Below are positions 1-8,613 of a DNA stretch of 64,000 bases, piece after piece. The notes beneath the pieces were generated by a model that saw only the letters and a program-made list of their open reading frames with translations, made no database searches and was not told the origin of the DNA. Position 1 is the first letter of the stretch; each line of letters opens with the position of its first letter. Source of the DNA: Burkholderiales bacterium RIFOXYD12_FULL_59_19. Its GTDB lineage: Bacteria > Pseudomonadota > Gammaproteobacteria > Burkholderiales > Burkholderiaceae_C. Position numbers and translations under genes: made by a program. The DNA is taken from the NCBI GenBank assembly GCA_001771065.1, contig MESQ01000091.1, positions 1 through 64,000 on the forward strand. The letters are read 5' to 3'.

Positions 1-20
1 AGAGATCAATGCATCGCCGG

Positions 21-92
21 TAGTATTTCGTTGGAATAAGTTTGACCTCGGAGTGACTTGATATGTATTTGTTTTAATGGAACGAAATACTA
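21..92. repeat. 12-bp perfect inverted repeat upstream of the tRNA
   Basis: TAGTATTTCGTT at 21-32 is repeated as its exact reverse complement AACGAAATACTA at 81-92, with 48 AT-rich bases between. No coding frame is seen in 1-106. It could be the ends of a small mobile element or a transcript structure; neither can be decided from the sequence. Confidence 0.6.
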
Positions 93-106
93 GAATGCGA
101 TCCTGA

Positions 107-182
107 GGGGGCATAGCTCAGTTGGGAGAGCGATTGGTTCGCAATCAATAGGTCGGCGGTTCGATCCCGCCTGTCTCCACCA
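107..182 (+). tRNA. tRNA-Ala, anticodon CGC
   Basis: A 76-nt cloverleaf with encoded CCA. The acceptor arm GGGGGCA pairs with TGTCTCC and contains the G3:U70 wobble, the known alanine identity element. The anticodon loop TTCGCAA places CGC at 140-142, reading GCG codons. The T arm GGCGG-TTCGATC-CCGCC is canonical. The anticodon stem has one G:U pair. It runs towards argB and ends 10 bases from its stop codon. Confidence 0.93.
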
Positions 183-191
183 GTTAAGCCG

Positions 192-1082
192 TCAATGCGA
201 ACGGATCATGGTGCCAAACGCCTGATCGGTCAAGATTTCCAGCAGCAGCACATGCGGCACCCGGCCGTCGATGATGTGCACCGAGTTGACGCCGCTCCTG
301 GCGGCATCCAGCGCCCCGGCAATTTTGGGCAGCATGCCGCCGCTCAAGGTGCCGTCGGCAAACAGAGCGTCTATCTGGCGCGCGGTCAGGTCGGTCAGCA
401 ACTCACCGGCCTTGTTGAGCACACCGCTGATATTGGTCAACATCATCAGTTTTTCGGCCTTGAGCACCGTGGCCAGTTTGGCCGCCACCACGTCGGCATT
501 GATGTTGTAGCTCTCGTTGTTTTCACCAAAACCAATCGGGCTGATGACCGGAATGAAGGCGTCGTCCTGCAGCGCCTTGACCACGCTGGGGTCGATACTG
601 ACGATGTCACCCACCTGGCCCACATCGTGCTCGATGCTGGGGTCGGCGTTGTCGAGCATCTTGAGCTTTTGGGCACGGATCATGCCGCCGTCGCGTCCGG
701 TCAGGCCCACCGCCTTGCCACCGGCCTGATTGATCAGGCCCACAATGTCCTGCTGTACCTCGCCGCCCAGCACCCATTCGACCACCTCCATGGTCTCGGC
801 GTCGGTCACGCGCATGCCCTGGATGAATTCGCCTTTTTTACCTAGCCGCTTGAGCGCCGTTTCAATCTGAGGGCCACCGCCATGCACCACCACCGGGTTG
901 ATACCCACCAGTTTGAGCAAGACCACGTCTTCGGCAAAATCGGCTTGCAGAGCGGGGTCGGTCATGGCGTTGCCACCGTACTTGATCACCATGGTCTTGC
1001 CGTGAAACTTGCGAATGTAGGGCAACGCCTGCGCCAGAATTTCGGCTTTGTCGCGCGGAGGAATGTGGGATACGTCGGACAT
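192..1082 (-). CDS. argB: acetylglutamate kinase
   Basis: Phosphorylates N-acetyl-L-glutamate, the second step of arginine synthesis, in the cytoplasm. The 296-residue product has the amino-acid-kinase phosphate loop KYGGNAM at residues 34-40, VHGGGPQIE near residue 67, and a C-terminal GTMI ending, all typical of ArgB. The frame stays open upstream, but the ATG at 1082 ([16 protein letters not shown]) matches the usual N-terminus; the next in-frame ATG, 19 codons upstream, would add an atypical proline-rich leader. No other arg gene is nearby. Confidence 0.95.
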   Translation of the reverse strand: MSDVSHIPPRDKAEILAQALPYIRKFHGKTMVIKYGGNAMTDPALQADFAEDVVLLKLVGINPVVVHGGGPQIETALKRLGKKGEFIQGMRVTDAETMEVVEWVLGGEVQQDIVGLINQAGGKAVGLTGRDGGMIRAQKLKMLDNADPSIEHDVGQVGDIVSIDPSVVKALQDDAFIPVISPIGFGENNESYNINADVVAAKLATVLKAEKLMMLTNISGVLNKAGELLTDLTARQIDALFADGTLSGGMLPKIAGALDAARSGVNSVHIIDGRVPHVLLLEILTDQAFGTMIRSH

Positions 1083-1142
1083 GGTGGGCTTTGGGGTTGA
1101 AGGTGGATGACAGTGTAAGACTGGCAAATTGTGCCGCATGTG

Positions 1143-1188
1143 GTGGGGCGGAATTCAGCCCGCCATGGTCGACTGAAGTCGACCCTAC
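1143..1188. repeat. inverted pair of GTAG-type REP palindromes
   Basis: The minus-strand element has the head GTAG (1188 down to 1185) followed by a hairpin with arms GGTCGACT and AGTCGACC at 1167-1184. Next to it, in opposite orientation, lies a degenerate partner GGGCGG-AATTCA-GCCCGCC (1146-1164). The same composite occurs at 42582-42627. The TAG of the head is the stop codon of the neighbouring dehydratase gene. A 5' GTAG tetranucleotide before a palindrome is the known signature of REPs linked to REP-associated (RAYT) transposases. Confidence 0.85.
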
Positions 1189-3056
1189 AAATTCAAACGC
1201 GCGTCCCCGTAACCATGCACACAGATTTCCAGCACGGCCTTGATCGCCGCCAGGTCTGCCTGTTCGGCGCCTGCGCGCAAGGTACTCAGGTGCGGCACCA
1301 GCGCGTCCCACGCCAGGTAATCCTCATGTGCTTTCATGATGCGGACATGCGCGGTGGGCTCGGGGTTGTCACCAATCAGTAGCTCCTCGTAAAGTTTCTC
1401 ACCAGGGCGCAAGCCGGTGACTGCAATCTCGATGTCGCCGTCAGGATGATTGCCGTCGCGCACCGACAGGCCACTGAGTTGCACCATGCGCCGGGCCAAG
1501 TCAATGATCTTGACGGGCTCACCCATATCCAGCACAAACACATCGCCCCCTGCCGCCATCGCACCCGCTTGCAGCACCAGTTGCGCAGCCTCGGGGATGG
1601 TCATGAAATAGCGGGTCACCTCAGTATGGGTCACAGTCAGCGGGCCCCCCTCACTTAACTGGCGCCGGAACAAGGGCACCACACTGCCGCTGGAGCCGAG
1701 CACATTGCCAAAACGCACCATGGTGAAACAAGTCACTGAGTCCTGCATGGCCAGCGCCTGCAAGACCAACTCGGCCATGCGTTTGCTCGCCCCCATCACA
1801 TTGGTGGGGCGCACCGCTTTGTCAGTCGAGATGAGCACAAATCGCCTGGCGCCGCTGGCCATGGCTGCGCGAGCAGTGTTCAGGGTGCCGAACACATTGT
1901 TCAAAATACCCTCACCGGGGTTGCCCTCAACCATGGGCACATGCTTGTAGGCCGCAGCATGGTAGACCGTGGCCGGACGGTAGGCCTCAAAAATAGCAGC
2001 CAGCCGATCCGGATTGGCCACACTGCCCAACAAGGGGATCAATTCAACGCCCAGATTTTGACTGGCGCAAATACCTTGCAGTTCCTGGTGGATGCTGTAG
2101 AGGCCAAATTCATTGTGATCAAGCAGCAGCAGCTGGCGCGGCCGCTGCAGCACAATCTGGCGGGTGAGCTCGCCACCAATGCTGCCACCCGCACCGGTGA
2201 CCAGCACCACCTGCGCAGCCAGATCGCGTGCCAGCAGCGCGGTGTCGGGCGGCACTGGGTCGCGACCCAGCAGGTCTTCCAGATCCAGTTCACGAATATC
2301 CTGCACCGTGACGCGGCCACTGGCCAAGTCTGACAGGCCCGGCAAAGTACGAATGTGCACAGGCAGCGGCCGCAAACTGTCCAAAATGGCGTTGCGCCGG
2401 TCCCGCGAGGCACTGGGTAACGCCAGCAAAATATCAGTCACACCCTGACGAACCACCACTTGCGGCACCTCAGACGGGGCAAATACCGGGATGCCATTGA
2501 GGCTACGGCCGACCTTGGAAACATCGTCATCGACAAAGCCAAGCAAGGCATATTGCTGCGACATGCGCAAAGCTGCTGCGGTTTGCACGCCGGCCGTGCC
2601 GGCGCCGTAGATCAACAAGCGGCCACCGACCTGCGCCGAAGTGTGCCCGAGGTCAGCCAGCCAAAACCGGGCAAGCGCGCGACTGGCGCCCACCAAAAAC
2701 AAAAAAACCAAGGGCTGCAAAACCCCCAGGCTGCGCGGCACCATCGGCCATTGCATCCAGAGCAAAATGACAGTGAGCACACAGCCATACACTAGGACCG
2801 CCAAGCCCGTGGCTTGCAAAGCAGCTTGTCCGGTGTAGCGGAAAATGGCCCGATACAACCCAAAACGAATAAAAATGGGAATAGCGACAACTGGCGCCAG
2901 CATATAAACCCACCACTGTGCACCACTCGGCCAATTCAGTGCATCAAGCCGTAACGTGAATGCAATCCATGTGGACAGCAAAGCCAATACAACATCAAGC
3001 GACAGCACCACCAATTGCTTGACAGTGCGCGGCAAATATAAAACCCGGCTTTGCAA
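1185..3056 (-). CDS. CapD/WbpM-type nucleotide-sugar 4,6-dehydratase, membrane-bound
   Basis: A large polysaccharide-synthesis dehydratase, probably making UDP-4-keto-6-deoxy-GlcNAc at the inner membrane. The 623 residues begin with about four hydrophobic segments (residues 10-115), then a CoA-binding-like Rossmann fold (GAGTAG, near 150), then the catalytic SDR domain with VTGAGGSIGGE near 290. AAYKHVPMVE and NVMGASKRMAE carry the Met-x-x-x-Lys form of the active site seen in WbpM rather than Tyr-x-x-x-Lys. The start is a TTG at 3056, six bases after a perfect AGGAGG (complement of 3062-3067), with no better ATG nearby. It is the last gene of the polysaccharide locus; its stop codon lies in a REP element. 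Confidence 0.9.
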   Translation of the reverse strand: MQSRVLYLPRTVKQLVVLSLDVVLALLSTWIAFTLRLDALNWPSGAQWWVYMLAPVVAIPIFIRFGLYRAIFRYTGQAALQATGLAVLVYGCVLTVILLWMQWPMVPRSLGVLQPLVFLFLVGASRALARFWLADLGHTSAQVGGRLLIYGAGTAGVQTAAALRMSQQYALLGFVDDDVSKVGRSLNGIPVFAPSEVPQVVVRQGVTDILLALPSASRDRRNAILDSLRPLPVHIRTLPGLSDLASGRVTVQDIRELDLEDLLGRDPVPPDTALLARDLAAQVVLVTGAGGSIGGELTRQIVLQRPRQLLLLDHNEFGLYSIHQELQGICASQNLGVELIPLLGSVANPDRLAAIFEAYRPATVYHAAAYKHVPMVEGNPGEGILNNVFGTLNTARAAMASGARRFVLISTDKAVRPTNVMGASKRMAELVLQALAMQDSVTCFTMVRFGNVLGSSGSVVPLFRRQLSEGGPLTVTHTEVTRYFMTIPEAAQLVLQAGAMAAGGDVFVLDMGEPVKIIDLARRMVQLSGLSVRDGNHPDGDIEIAVTGLRPGEKLYEELLIGDNPEPTAHVRIMKAHEDYLAWDALVPHLSTLRAGAEQADLAAIKAVLEICVHGYGDARLNL

Positions 3057-3060
3057 ACAA

Positions 3061-3067
3061 CCCTCCT
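3061..3067 (-). promoter_or_regulatory. strong ribosome binding site fixing a TTG start
   Basis: The minus-strand sequence AGGAGGG stands at ideal spacing before the TTG at 3056-3054. A consensus site combined with a weak start codon is unusual and supports the assigned start. Confidence 0.75.
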
Positions 3068-3120
3068 AATTTTTCGTAGCACATTTTAAATGCGCCTATA
3101 TTTATCTGAAAATTGAATCG

Positions 3121-3429
3121 TTATATGGCAAACGTTTCTTTACTTTTCCCTTGCGCCACTTCAGTTGCCAACCAGCGCGGCATCAAGCCGCGACCACTCC
3201 AGAGCTCACCATTGGGACCACGGTATTTGGCGGGTGCCGGGTTGGATGACTTGGTTGTGACTTTTCGCGTACGAGACTTACCACTGTCCAGGTCCGCAGT
3301 GGTAATACCAAACGCCTCCATCTTGGCCTTGATCTCAGCCACTGTTTTAGCAAATTCATGGGCCTTGATCTCTTCGGCCTGCTTTTGCAACAAAGCAATT
3401 TGATTTTGAATATCGATTAAATTTGTCAT
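3121..3429 (-). CDS. H-NS-family nucleoid protein
   Basis: A 102-residue DNA-binding protein of the betaproteobacterial H-NS/Bph3 type. The N-terminal part (residues 1-50) is a charged helix suited to oligomerisation. The C-terminal part has the DNA-binding block YRGPNGELWSGRGLMPRWL (about 68-86) preceded by a basic linker. H-NS proteins silence AT-rich, often transferred DNA, so its position between the dehydratase and the initiating transferase suggests local control of the polysaccharide locus; that is inference. Upstream DNA (3430-3480) is visibly AT-rich. Confidence 0.88.
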   Translation of the reverse strand: MTNLIDIQNQIALLQKQAEEIKAHEFAKTVAEIKAKMEAFGITTADLDSGKSRTRKVTTKSSNPAPAKYRGPNGELWSGRGLMPRWLATEVAQGKSKETFAI

Positions 3430-3482
3430 GTTTTACACCTATATAAAAATTAAAACCCCTGCCGTCACATTGATCGCGATTC

Positions 3483-4043
3483 TTAATGTGTCACATTATC
3501 TCTTCTCACAACTTTCAATGCAGTCAGAAGGATGATTTTTATATCAAATAAAAATGAACGACGATGAAAATACTCAACATCAAAAGCCACCTTTTGTGGT
3601 ATGGGTAATTCATCGCGCCCATTGATTTGCGCCCACCCCGTTAAACCAGGCAACAATACATGAACACCCGCTTTGGTGCGCAACTCTATCAGGTCTTGCT
3701 GGTTAAACAACGCCGGACGGGGTCCGACAAAACTCATATCACCCTTGAAAATACTCCAAAGCTGAGGCAACTCATCCAAACTGGATTTTCGTAAAAAACT
3801 ACCAATAGGGGTCAGATAGGCGTCCGGGTTACTCAACAAATGGGTTGCCACCGCAGGCGTACCCATTTGCATGCTGCGAAATTTTGGCATTTTGAAAATG
3901 GTGTTATTGCGACCCACCCGGTCTGACCAATACAGCACCGGCCCTTTGGAAGTCAAAAGCACCAAGCCCGCCACCACCAGTACAGGCAGCAGTAAAAAAC
4001 AGCCCGCCAAGGACGCCAGCATCAAATCAAATAGTCTTTTCAT
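3483..4043 (-). CDS. initiating undecaprenyl-phosphate sugar phosphotransferase
   Basis: A monotopic phosphoglycosyl transferase of the PglC/WbaP-core type (186 residues). It moves a sugar-1-phosphate from a UDP-sugar to undecaprenyl phosphate to start each repeat unit. One hydrophobic segment is at residues 5-30. Family blocks follow: KGPVLYWSDRVGRN, F-MPKFRSM, the catalytic Asp-Glu in SSLDELPQLWSIFKGDMSFVGPRP, and PGLTGWAQINGRD. It has only the short catalytic core, so it is the PglC/WbqP class, not the long WbaP class. It follows the UDP-sugar dehydrogenase gene, as in loci whose first sugar is QuiNAc or another 6-deoxy HexNAc. Confidence 0.9.
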   Translation of the reverse strand: MKRLFDLMLASLAGCFLLLPVLVVAGLVLLTSKGPVLYWSDRVGRNNTIFKMPKFRSMQMGTPAVATHLLSNPDAYLTPIGSFLRKSSLDELPQLWSIFKGDMSFVGPRPALFNQQDLIELRTKAGVHVLLPGLTGWAQINGRDELPIPQKVAFDVEYFHRRSFLFDIKIILLTALKVVRRDNVTH

Positions 4044-4067
4044 TCCGAATTTTGCACCCTGTATTCT

Positions 4068-4089
4068 GTAGGTCAGACTTCAGTCTGAC
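4068..4089. repeat. GTAG-type REP palindrome, variant arms
   Basis: On the plus strand GTAG (4068-4071) is followed by arms GTCAGACT and AGTCTGAC. It shares the central ACTTCAGT with the repeats at 1143-1188 and 42582-42627 but has different outer bases, compensated in both arms. Here the opposite arm supplies the last codons and the TGA stop of the next gene. Confidence 0.75.
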
Positions 4090-5050
4090 GCCCCATAGCC
4101 CGCCTCAAGCCATCTTCCACCGACACCGGCGGCACCCACCCCAAGAGCCTGCGCGCCTTGGCAATGTCCACCTGCAAATTCCCACACAAACGCTGCACCG
4201 CATCCCCCTTGCCCAATAGCTTGGCTCCCGCCTGCAGAGCCCACACCGGCACCGACAGCATGCGCGCGGGCACCCCGGCTGCCTGTGCCATGCCACGCAC
4301 CAATTCGGTGGTGGACAAGTCTTGCCCGTCACTCACCAGAAAAGTCTGATTGGCCGCCTGGGGGTGAGTGATACAGGTGATGATGAAATCAACCAGATTG
4401 TCCAGCGCGACGAGGCTGCGCTGGTTATGCACCGCGCCCAGCGGCAAAGGCCAGCCACGCTGCACGGCACGCATCAGGGCAGCAAAGTTGGCCTTGACAC
4501 CAGGGCCATACACCAGCGGCGGGCGGATGATGACGACCTCCATGCCCGTTTCTGCAGCGATCCGGTGCAAACCCTGTTCGGCCTCGTGCTTGCTCTGACC
4601 GTAAGCATCTTGCGGGTTGGGTGCATCGGCTTCGGTAAACGGTGTGCCAGGCGCAGTGCGTTCCCCATTCACCTTGACCGAGCTGATGAACACAAACCGT
4701 TTGACCCCTGCGGCTGCAGCCTGGCGGGCCAAATTCAGGGTGCCTTCCACGTTGACAGTGCGAAACGCAGTCAGCGGATCGGCCTCGGTGTCGTGCATGA
4801 TGTGAACACGGGCGGCACAGTGCACCACAGCTGCCACGCCATTGAGCGCGCGTGACCAGTCGGTAGACGGTTCCAAGTCTCCCGTCACGCAGGGCACTAC
4901 TTGTTCTGGCCATTGCCGTCCAATGCGTCGCACAGAGACCACCACGCGTTGAGACTTGCTGTCAGCCAGCATCCGCTGCACAACTGCTTTACCTACAAAG
5001 CCAGTTGCTCCAGTCACCAAAATCACGTCGTCACCTTTGCTTGTTTGCAC
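4073..5050 (-). CDS. NAD-dependent UDP-sugar epimerase/dehydrogenase (WbpV-like)
   Basis: An extended SDR of 325 residues with the NAD loop VTGATGFVGKAV (13-24), HCAARVH, and the active site YGQSKHEAE (Tyr-x-x-x-Lys, about 150). The closest families known to me are GalE-like proteins and WbpV/WreQ, which reduce the 4-keto sugar to UDP-QuiNAc and usually sit beside the initiating transferase, as here. The substrate is therefore inferred from context. The start overlaps the end of the wbuB-like gene by 28 bases. The final residues RQTEV and the stop are encoded inside a REP element, so the original C-terminus may have been changed. Confidence 0.82.
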   Translation of the reverse strand: MQTSKGDDVILVTGATGFVGKAVVQRMLADSKSQRVVVSVRRIGRQWPEQVVPCVTGDLEPSTDWSRALNGVAAVVHCAARVHIMHDTEADPLTAFRTVNVEGTLNLARQAAAAGVKRFVFISSVKVNGERTAPGTPFTEADAPNPQDAYGQSKHEAEQGLHRIAAETGMEVVIIRPPLVYGPGVKANFAALMRAVQRGWPLPLGAVHNQRSLVALDNLVDFIITCITHPQAANQTFLVSDGQDLSTTELVRGMAQAAGVPARMLSVPVWALQAGAKLLGKGDAVQRLCGNLQVDIAKARRLLGWVPPVSVEDGLRRAMGRQTEV

Positions 5051-6267
5051 AGGTCTACAGCTTCATGCAGTAGCACATCCAATCGGTCCATGAGCAAACT
5101 GCGGCCGAACTCTTTCTGGGCAAATGCACGGCCATTCGCACCAAGCTGATGTCGTTGATCCGCACGCATGGCTGCCATCTGAAGCACCACTGCGGCAAGC
5201 CCGCTAGCATCGCCCGCTGCACAAACCAGGCCTGCATTTGCCTCGGTAATGACCTTTGCGCCCTCACCATCGAGCATACCCACAAGCGGCACGCCTGCCA
5301 TCAGGTAAGACTGCACCTTGCCTGGAATGGTCATGCTAAACACAGGGTCTTTCTTCAATGAAACCAACAGCGCACCAGCATGCGCGTAAAAAGACGGCAT
5401 GCGCTCCACTGGAAACCGGCCCAATAACAGCACGTTGTCTTGCAAGCCACGGCGTGCCACCTCCTCTAGCAGCCAATCAGACTTTCGCCCATCACCAACA
5501 ATCAGCCAACGAATAGCGGGGTTGTGCTTTAAGGACTCAGCGGCGTCCAAAACCGCGGGCAAGTCCTGCGCCTCGCCGATATTTCCAGCGAAAAGCACAT
5601 TGAATGTACCCTCCAGCACGGGCACCTCAGGTGCTGGCACCAAGTCAGGCTGATTAAAAACCTCTTCCGCCCAGCTTGGAAAATAGCGAATTTTCCGAAC
5701 ATCTGAACAATACCTGGCAATGCTCTCCAAAAAGCCGCGCGATTGACCCAGCACCAACGTACAACGCTCATAAATGAACTTCACCAAATGCCCGACCCAG
5801 CCCAACACCCTTGGGGACCGCACAACGCCTATAGCAGCCAGTGTCTCCGGCCACAAGTCCAACGCCCAAAATACAACCGGTGCTCGCTTGATTTGGCCAA
5901 GCAAAATAGCAGGCAGGCCGACAGTCACAGGTGATGGCTCAAATACAAAAATGACATCTGTTTGTTGTCCCCGCAACTGCCACGGTCCAAACAAGCACGC
6001 CCCGATCACAAAGCTCAAGTAATTCAAAAACAAGCGCACCGCACCATGACCCCGCGCCAACATAGGAACCCGCCACACTCGAGCTCCGCCGTAATACTCA
6101 AATGCCTTGGGATTTTGTCGGTACGCGTCAAACACGCGCCCGGCAGGGTAGTTGGGTATTCCCGTCAACACCGCCACACTGTGCCCACGCTGCACAAGCT
6201 CTTGCACCAAATCATTTATTCTGAAATTTTCAGGCCAGAAGTATTGGCTGATGATGAGAACTTTCAC
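5023..6267 (-). CDS. wbuB: WbuB-like glycosyltransferase (putative L-FucNAc transferase)
   Basis: A GT4-type (GT-B fold) glycosyltransferase of 414 residues. The N-terminus MKVLIISQYFWPENFRINDL is characteristic of WbuB, assigned elsewhere as an L-fucosamine transferase. The donor-binding half shows LFAGNIGEAQDLP, LIVGDGRKSDWL and a C-terminal segment SLKKDPVFSMTIPGKVQSYLMAGVPLVG that takes the place of the EX7E region. It directly follows fnlC, the last enzyme of UDP-L-FucNAc synthesis, so donor and transferase are co-encoded. Confidence 0.88.
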   Translation of the reverse strand: MKVLIISQYFWPENFRINDLVQELVQRGHSVAVLTGIPNYPAGRVFDAYRQNPKAFEYYGGARVWRVPMLARGHGAVRLFLNYLSFVIGACLFGPWQLRGQQTDVIFVFEPSPVTVGLPAILLGQIKRAPVVFWALDLWPETLAAIGVVRSPRVLGWVGHLVKFIYERCTLVLGQSRGFLESIARYCSDVRKIRYFPSWAEEVFNQPDLVPAPEVPVLEGTFNVLFAGNIGEAQDLPAVLDAAESLKHNPAIRWLIVGDGRKSDWLLEEVARRGLQDNVLLLGRFPVERMPSFYAHAGALLVSLKKDPVFSMTIPGKVQSYLMAGVPLVGMLDGEGAKVITEANAGLVCAAGDASGLAAVVLQMAAMRADQRHQLGANGRAFAQKEFGRSLLMDRLDVLLHEAVDLCKQAKVTT

Positions 6268-6279
6268 GCGCCTATCTTC

Positions 6280-7431
6280 TCAATATTTCTTCCAAACTAC
6301 CCGATTCACATAATCGGTATAGCTGTGGATGATGCGTAGCACCTTGTCAGACACATTGGGCATGCTGTAGTCGGCCACCTGGCGGACGCCATGCGGGTCG
6401 CTGCGGTCTGCACCGCGCGGCTGCGTGGCTAGTATCGCCAGCCCCTGGCGCACGCGCTCCACCTCCAGTCCCACCATCATCACGGCAGCTTCTTCCATGC
6501 CTTCGGGGCGTTCATGCGCCTCGCGCAGGTTCAGCGCCGGAAAGTTCATGATGGATGACTCTTCGTTGATGGTGCCGCTGTCCGACAACACGGCTCTGGC
6601 TGAAAGCTGCAGCTTGTTGTAGTCATGAAAACCCAGCGGTTTAAGCAGCCGCACCTGCGGGTGAAACACCGAGCCAGTGGTATCAATGCGCTTTTGCGTG
6701 CGCGGGTGGGTGGACACAATCACCGGCTGCTGGTGGTCTTCAGCCACGGCGTTCAGCACCGCTACCAGTTTGGTGAAAGACTGGGTGGACTCAATGTTCT
6801 CCTCACGGTGCGCACTGACCACAAAGTAGCCCTCGGCTGTCAGTCCCAAGCGGCTCAGCACGTCAGACGCTTCAATACGAGGGCGGTAATGCGTCAGCAC
6901 TTCAAACATCGGGCTGCCGGTCTTGATGACCAGATCTGGCGGCAAGCCCTCACGCAACAGATAGTCGCGGGCAATGGTGCTGTAGGTCAGATTGATATCG
7001 GCGGTGTGATCGACGATGCGGCGGTTGGTTTCCTCGGGCACGCGTTGATCAAAACAGCGGTTCCCTGCTTCCATGTGAAAAATCGGGATCTTGCGGCGTT
7101 TGGCAGGGATCACCGACAGGCAACTGTTGGTGTCACCCAGCACCAGCATGGCCTCAGGCTGCACCACAGCCAGCACTTTGTCCACGGCAATGATCAGGTT
7201 GCCAATGGTGTGGGCGGCACCGCTGCTGCCCTCGACACTATTCAAAAAGTAATCGGGTTTGCGTACACCCAGGTCGTCAAAAAAGACCTGATTCAACTCA
7301 TAATCGTAGTTTTGCCCGGTGTGCACCAAAATGTGTTCGCAATGCGCATCCAATTGCGCCAGCACACGCGACAGGCGAATGATTTCTGGCCGGGTACCAA
7401 CCACCGTCAATACTTTAAGTTTTTTCATCAT
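6280..7431 (-). CDS. fnlC: UDP-sugar 2-epimerase of UDP-L-FucNAc synthesis
   Basis: WecB-like non-hydrolysing epimerase (383 residues), the third step of the FnlA-FnlB-FnlC (WbjB-C-D) pathway. Family blocks: VVGTRPEIIRLS at the start, HTGQNYDYELN, VLGDTNSC, HMEAGNRCFDQRVPEETNR, SAHREENIES and SDSGTINEES. RCFDQRVPEE-NRR separates FnlC from the WecB class. MM at the start leaves 7431 or 7428 possible. The gene lies 50 bases downstream of fnlB in the same orientation. Confidence 0.93.
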   Translation of the reverse strand: MMKKLKVLTVVGTRPEIIRLSRVLAQLDAHCEHILVHTGQNYDYELNQVFFDDLGVRKPDYFLNSVEGSSGAAHTIGNLIIAVDKVLAVVQPEAMLVLGDTNSCLSVIPAKRRKIPIFHMEAGNRCFDQRVPEETNRRIVDHTADINLTYSTIARDYLLREGLPPDLVIKTGSPMFEVLTHYRPRIEASDVLSRLGLTAEGYFVVSAHREENIESTQSFTKLVAVLNAVAEDHQQPVIVSTHPRTQKRIDTTGSVFHPQVRLLKPLGFHDYNKLQLSARAVLSDSGTINEESSIMNFPALNLREAHERPEGMEEAAVMMVGLEVERVRQGLAILATQPRGADRSDPHGVRQVADYSMPNVSDKVLRIIHSYTDYVNRVVWKKY

Positions 7432-7481
7432 GTCAAAAATAATAGCTACTCACGCATGCAAAAAAAGGGCTAGCGGCATAT

Positions 7482-8609
7482 TTACACCGCACAAGTGAAC
7501 GTATCCGGCCGGGCGCGGTCAAACACTTCGTTGGCCCAGAGCATGACGACCATCTCGTCGCTGCCGATGTTGGTGATGTCATGCGTCCAGCCAGGCACGG
7601 TTTCCACCACTTCAGCCTTGGTGCCACTGATCAATAGCTCATGAGCTTCACCAGTTTGCATGTGCCGGAACTTGAAGCGTGCTTGGCCTTTGATGACCAG
7701 AAATTTCTCGGTCTTGCTATGGTGGTAATGGCCGCCACGGGTAATGCCGGGGTGCGCCGTGAAGTAGGAGAACTGGCCGCAATCGGGGGTTTTTAGCATT
7801 TCTGCAAACACGCCACGCGAGTCACCATATTGCGGAACGGTGTAAGCAAACAGTTCCGGCGGCAGATAGCTCACATAGGTGGCATACAGCGCCCGAACCA
7901 GCCCATTGCCCACGCGCTCGGTCATAAGCGTGTCGCGACTGTCTTTGAAAGCCTGAATCTGCCGCGCCAGCTCTCCCACAGTGGTGGTGTATTTCGGCGC
8001 CACGGTGGCAAAACCACCTGCATCGACGGCGGCATCAGCACCATCCATCAATTGCAGAAAACGGTCAATCACATCATCCACGTACACCAGAGTGACCGGT
8101 GCCGCGGGGTCATTCACCTGAATGGGCAAACCGCGCGCGATGTTGTGGCAAAACGTGGCCACGGCCGAGTTGTAGTTGGGCTTGCACCACTTGCCAAAGA
8201 CGTTGGGAAGCCGAAAGATATGCACCGGCACTTGGTGGATGTGTGTAACTGCCAACAAGGCATCTTCTGCCCCACGCTTACTCTGACCATACGGGTTGTC
8301 GCGCCCGGCCTGGGTGGACGAGGTGTAAACAATGGGCACCCTTTTGCCCGCAGATTCAGCCACCATGCCAACAGCCCGGCACAGCGCCTGTGTCAAATCT
8401 ACATTGCCCGACACAAACTCTTGCGGGTCTTGCGGGCGGTTGACCCCTGCCAAATGGAACACAAAGTCCACCCCCTCCAACATGGCAGGCAACTGGGCCA
8501 CGTCATCGCTTCGGGTAAAACACACCACCTGCACGTCCTTACGCTCGGCCAAGTGCAATTGCAGATTTTTGCCGACGAAACCATTGACCCCAGTGATCAG
8601 AACCTTCAT
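7482..8609 (-). CDS. fnlB: UDP-2-acetamido-2,6-dideoxy-hexos-4-ulose reductase with C-terminal cupin
   Basis: Second step of UDP-L-FucNAc synthesis (WbjC type), 375 residues. The N-terminal NAD-binding domain starts MKVLITGVNGFVGKNL and has YGQSKRGAED as Tyr-x-x-x-Lys. From about residue 255 a cupin/WxcM-like domain follows, with GITRGGHYHHSKTEKFLVI and GWTHDITNIG, as in FnlB proteins. The ATG at 8609 is chosen over frame extensions that run into fnlA; it starts 4 bases after the fnlA stop, indicating translational coupling. Confidence 0.93.
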   Translation of the reverse strand: MKVLITGVNGFVGKNLQLHLAERKDVQVVCFTRSDDVAQLPAMLEGVDFVFHLAGVNRPQDPQEFVSGNVDLTQALCRAVGMVAESAGKRVPIVYTSSTQAGRDNPYGQSKRGAEDALLAVTHIHQVPVHIFRLPNVFGKWCKPNYNSAVATFCHNIARGLPIQVNDPAAPVTLVYVDDVIDRFLQLMDGADAAVDAGGFATVAPKYTTTVGELARQIQAFKDSRDTLMTERVGNGLVRALYATYVSYLPPELFAYTVPQYGDSRGVFAEMLKTPDCGQFSYFTAHPGITRGGHYHHSKTEKFLVIKGQARFKFRHMQTGEAHELLISGTKAEVVETVPGWTHDITNIGSDEMVVMLWANEVFDRARPDTFTCAV

Positions 8610-8613
8610 GGGC

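Noticed and set aside
107-182. tRNA gene as the integration site of the polysaccharide locus
   Set aside because: No integrase gene and no repeat of the tRNA 3' end was seen at the far side of the locus near 29.4 kb; argB also separates the two.
195-845. Plus-strand open frame of 216 codons opposite argB
   Set aside because: The antisense of a confident ArgB; composition (many Gln, His, Val) is of the shadow type and no motif is seen.
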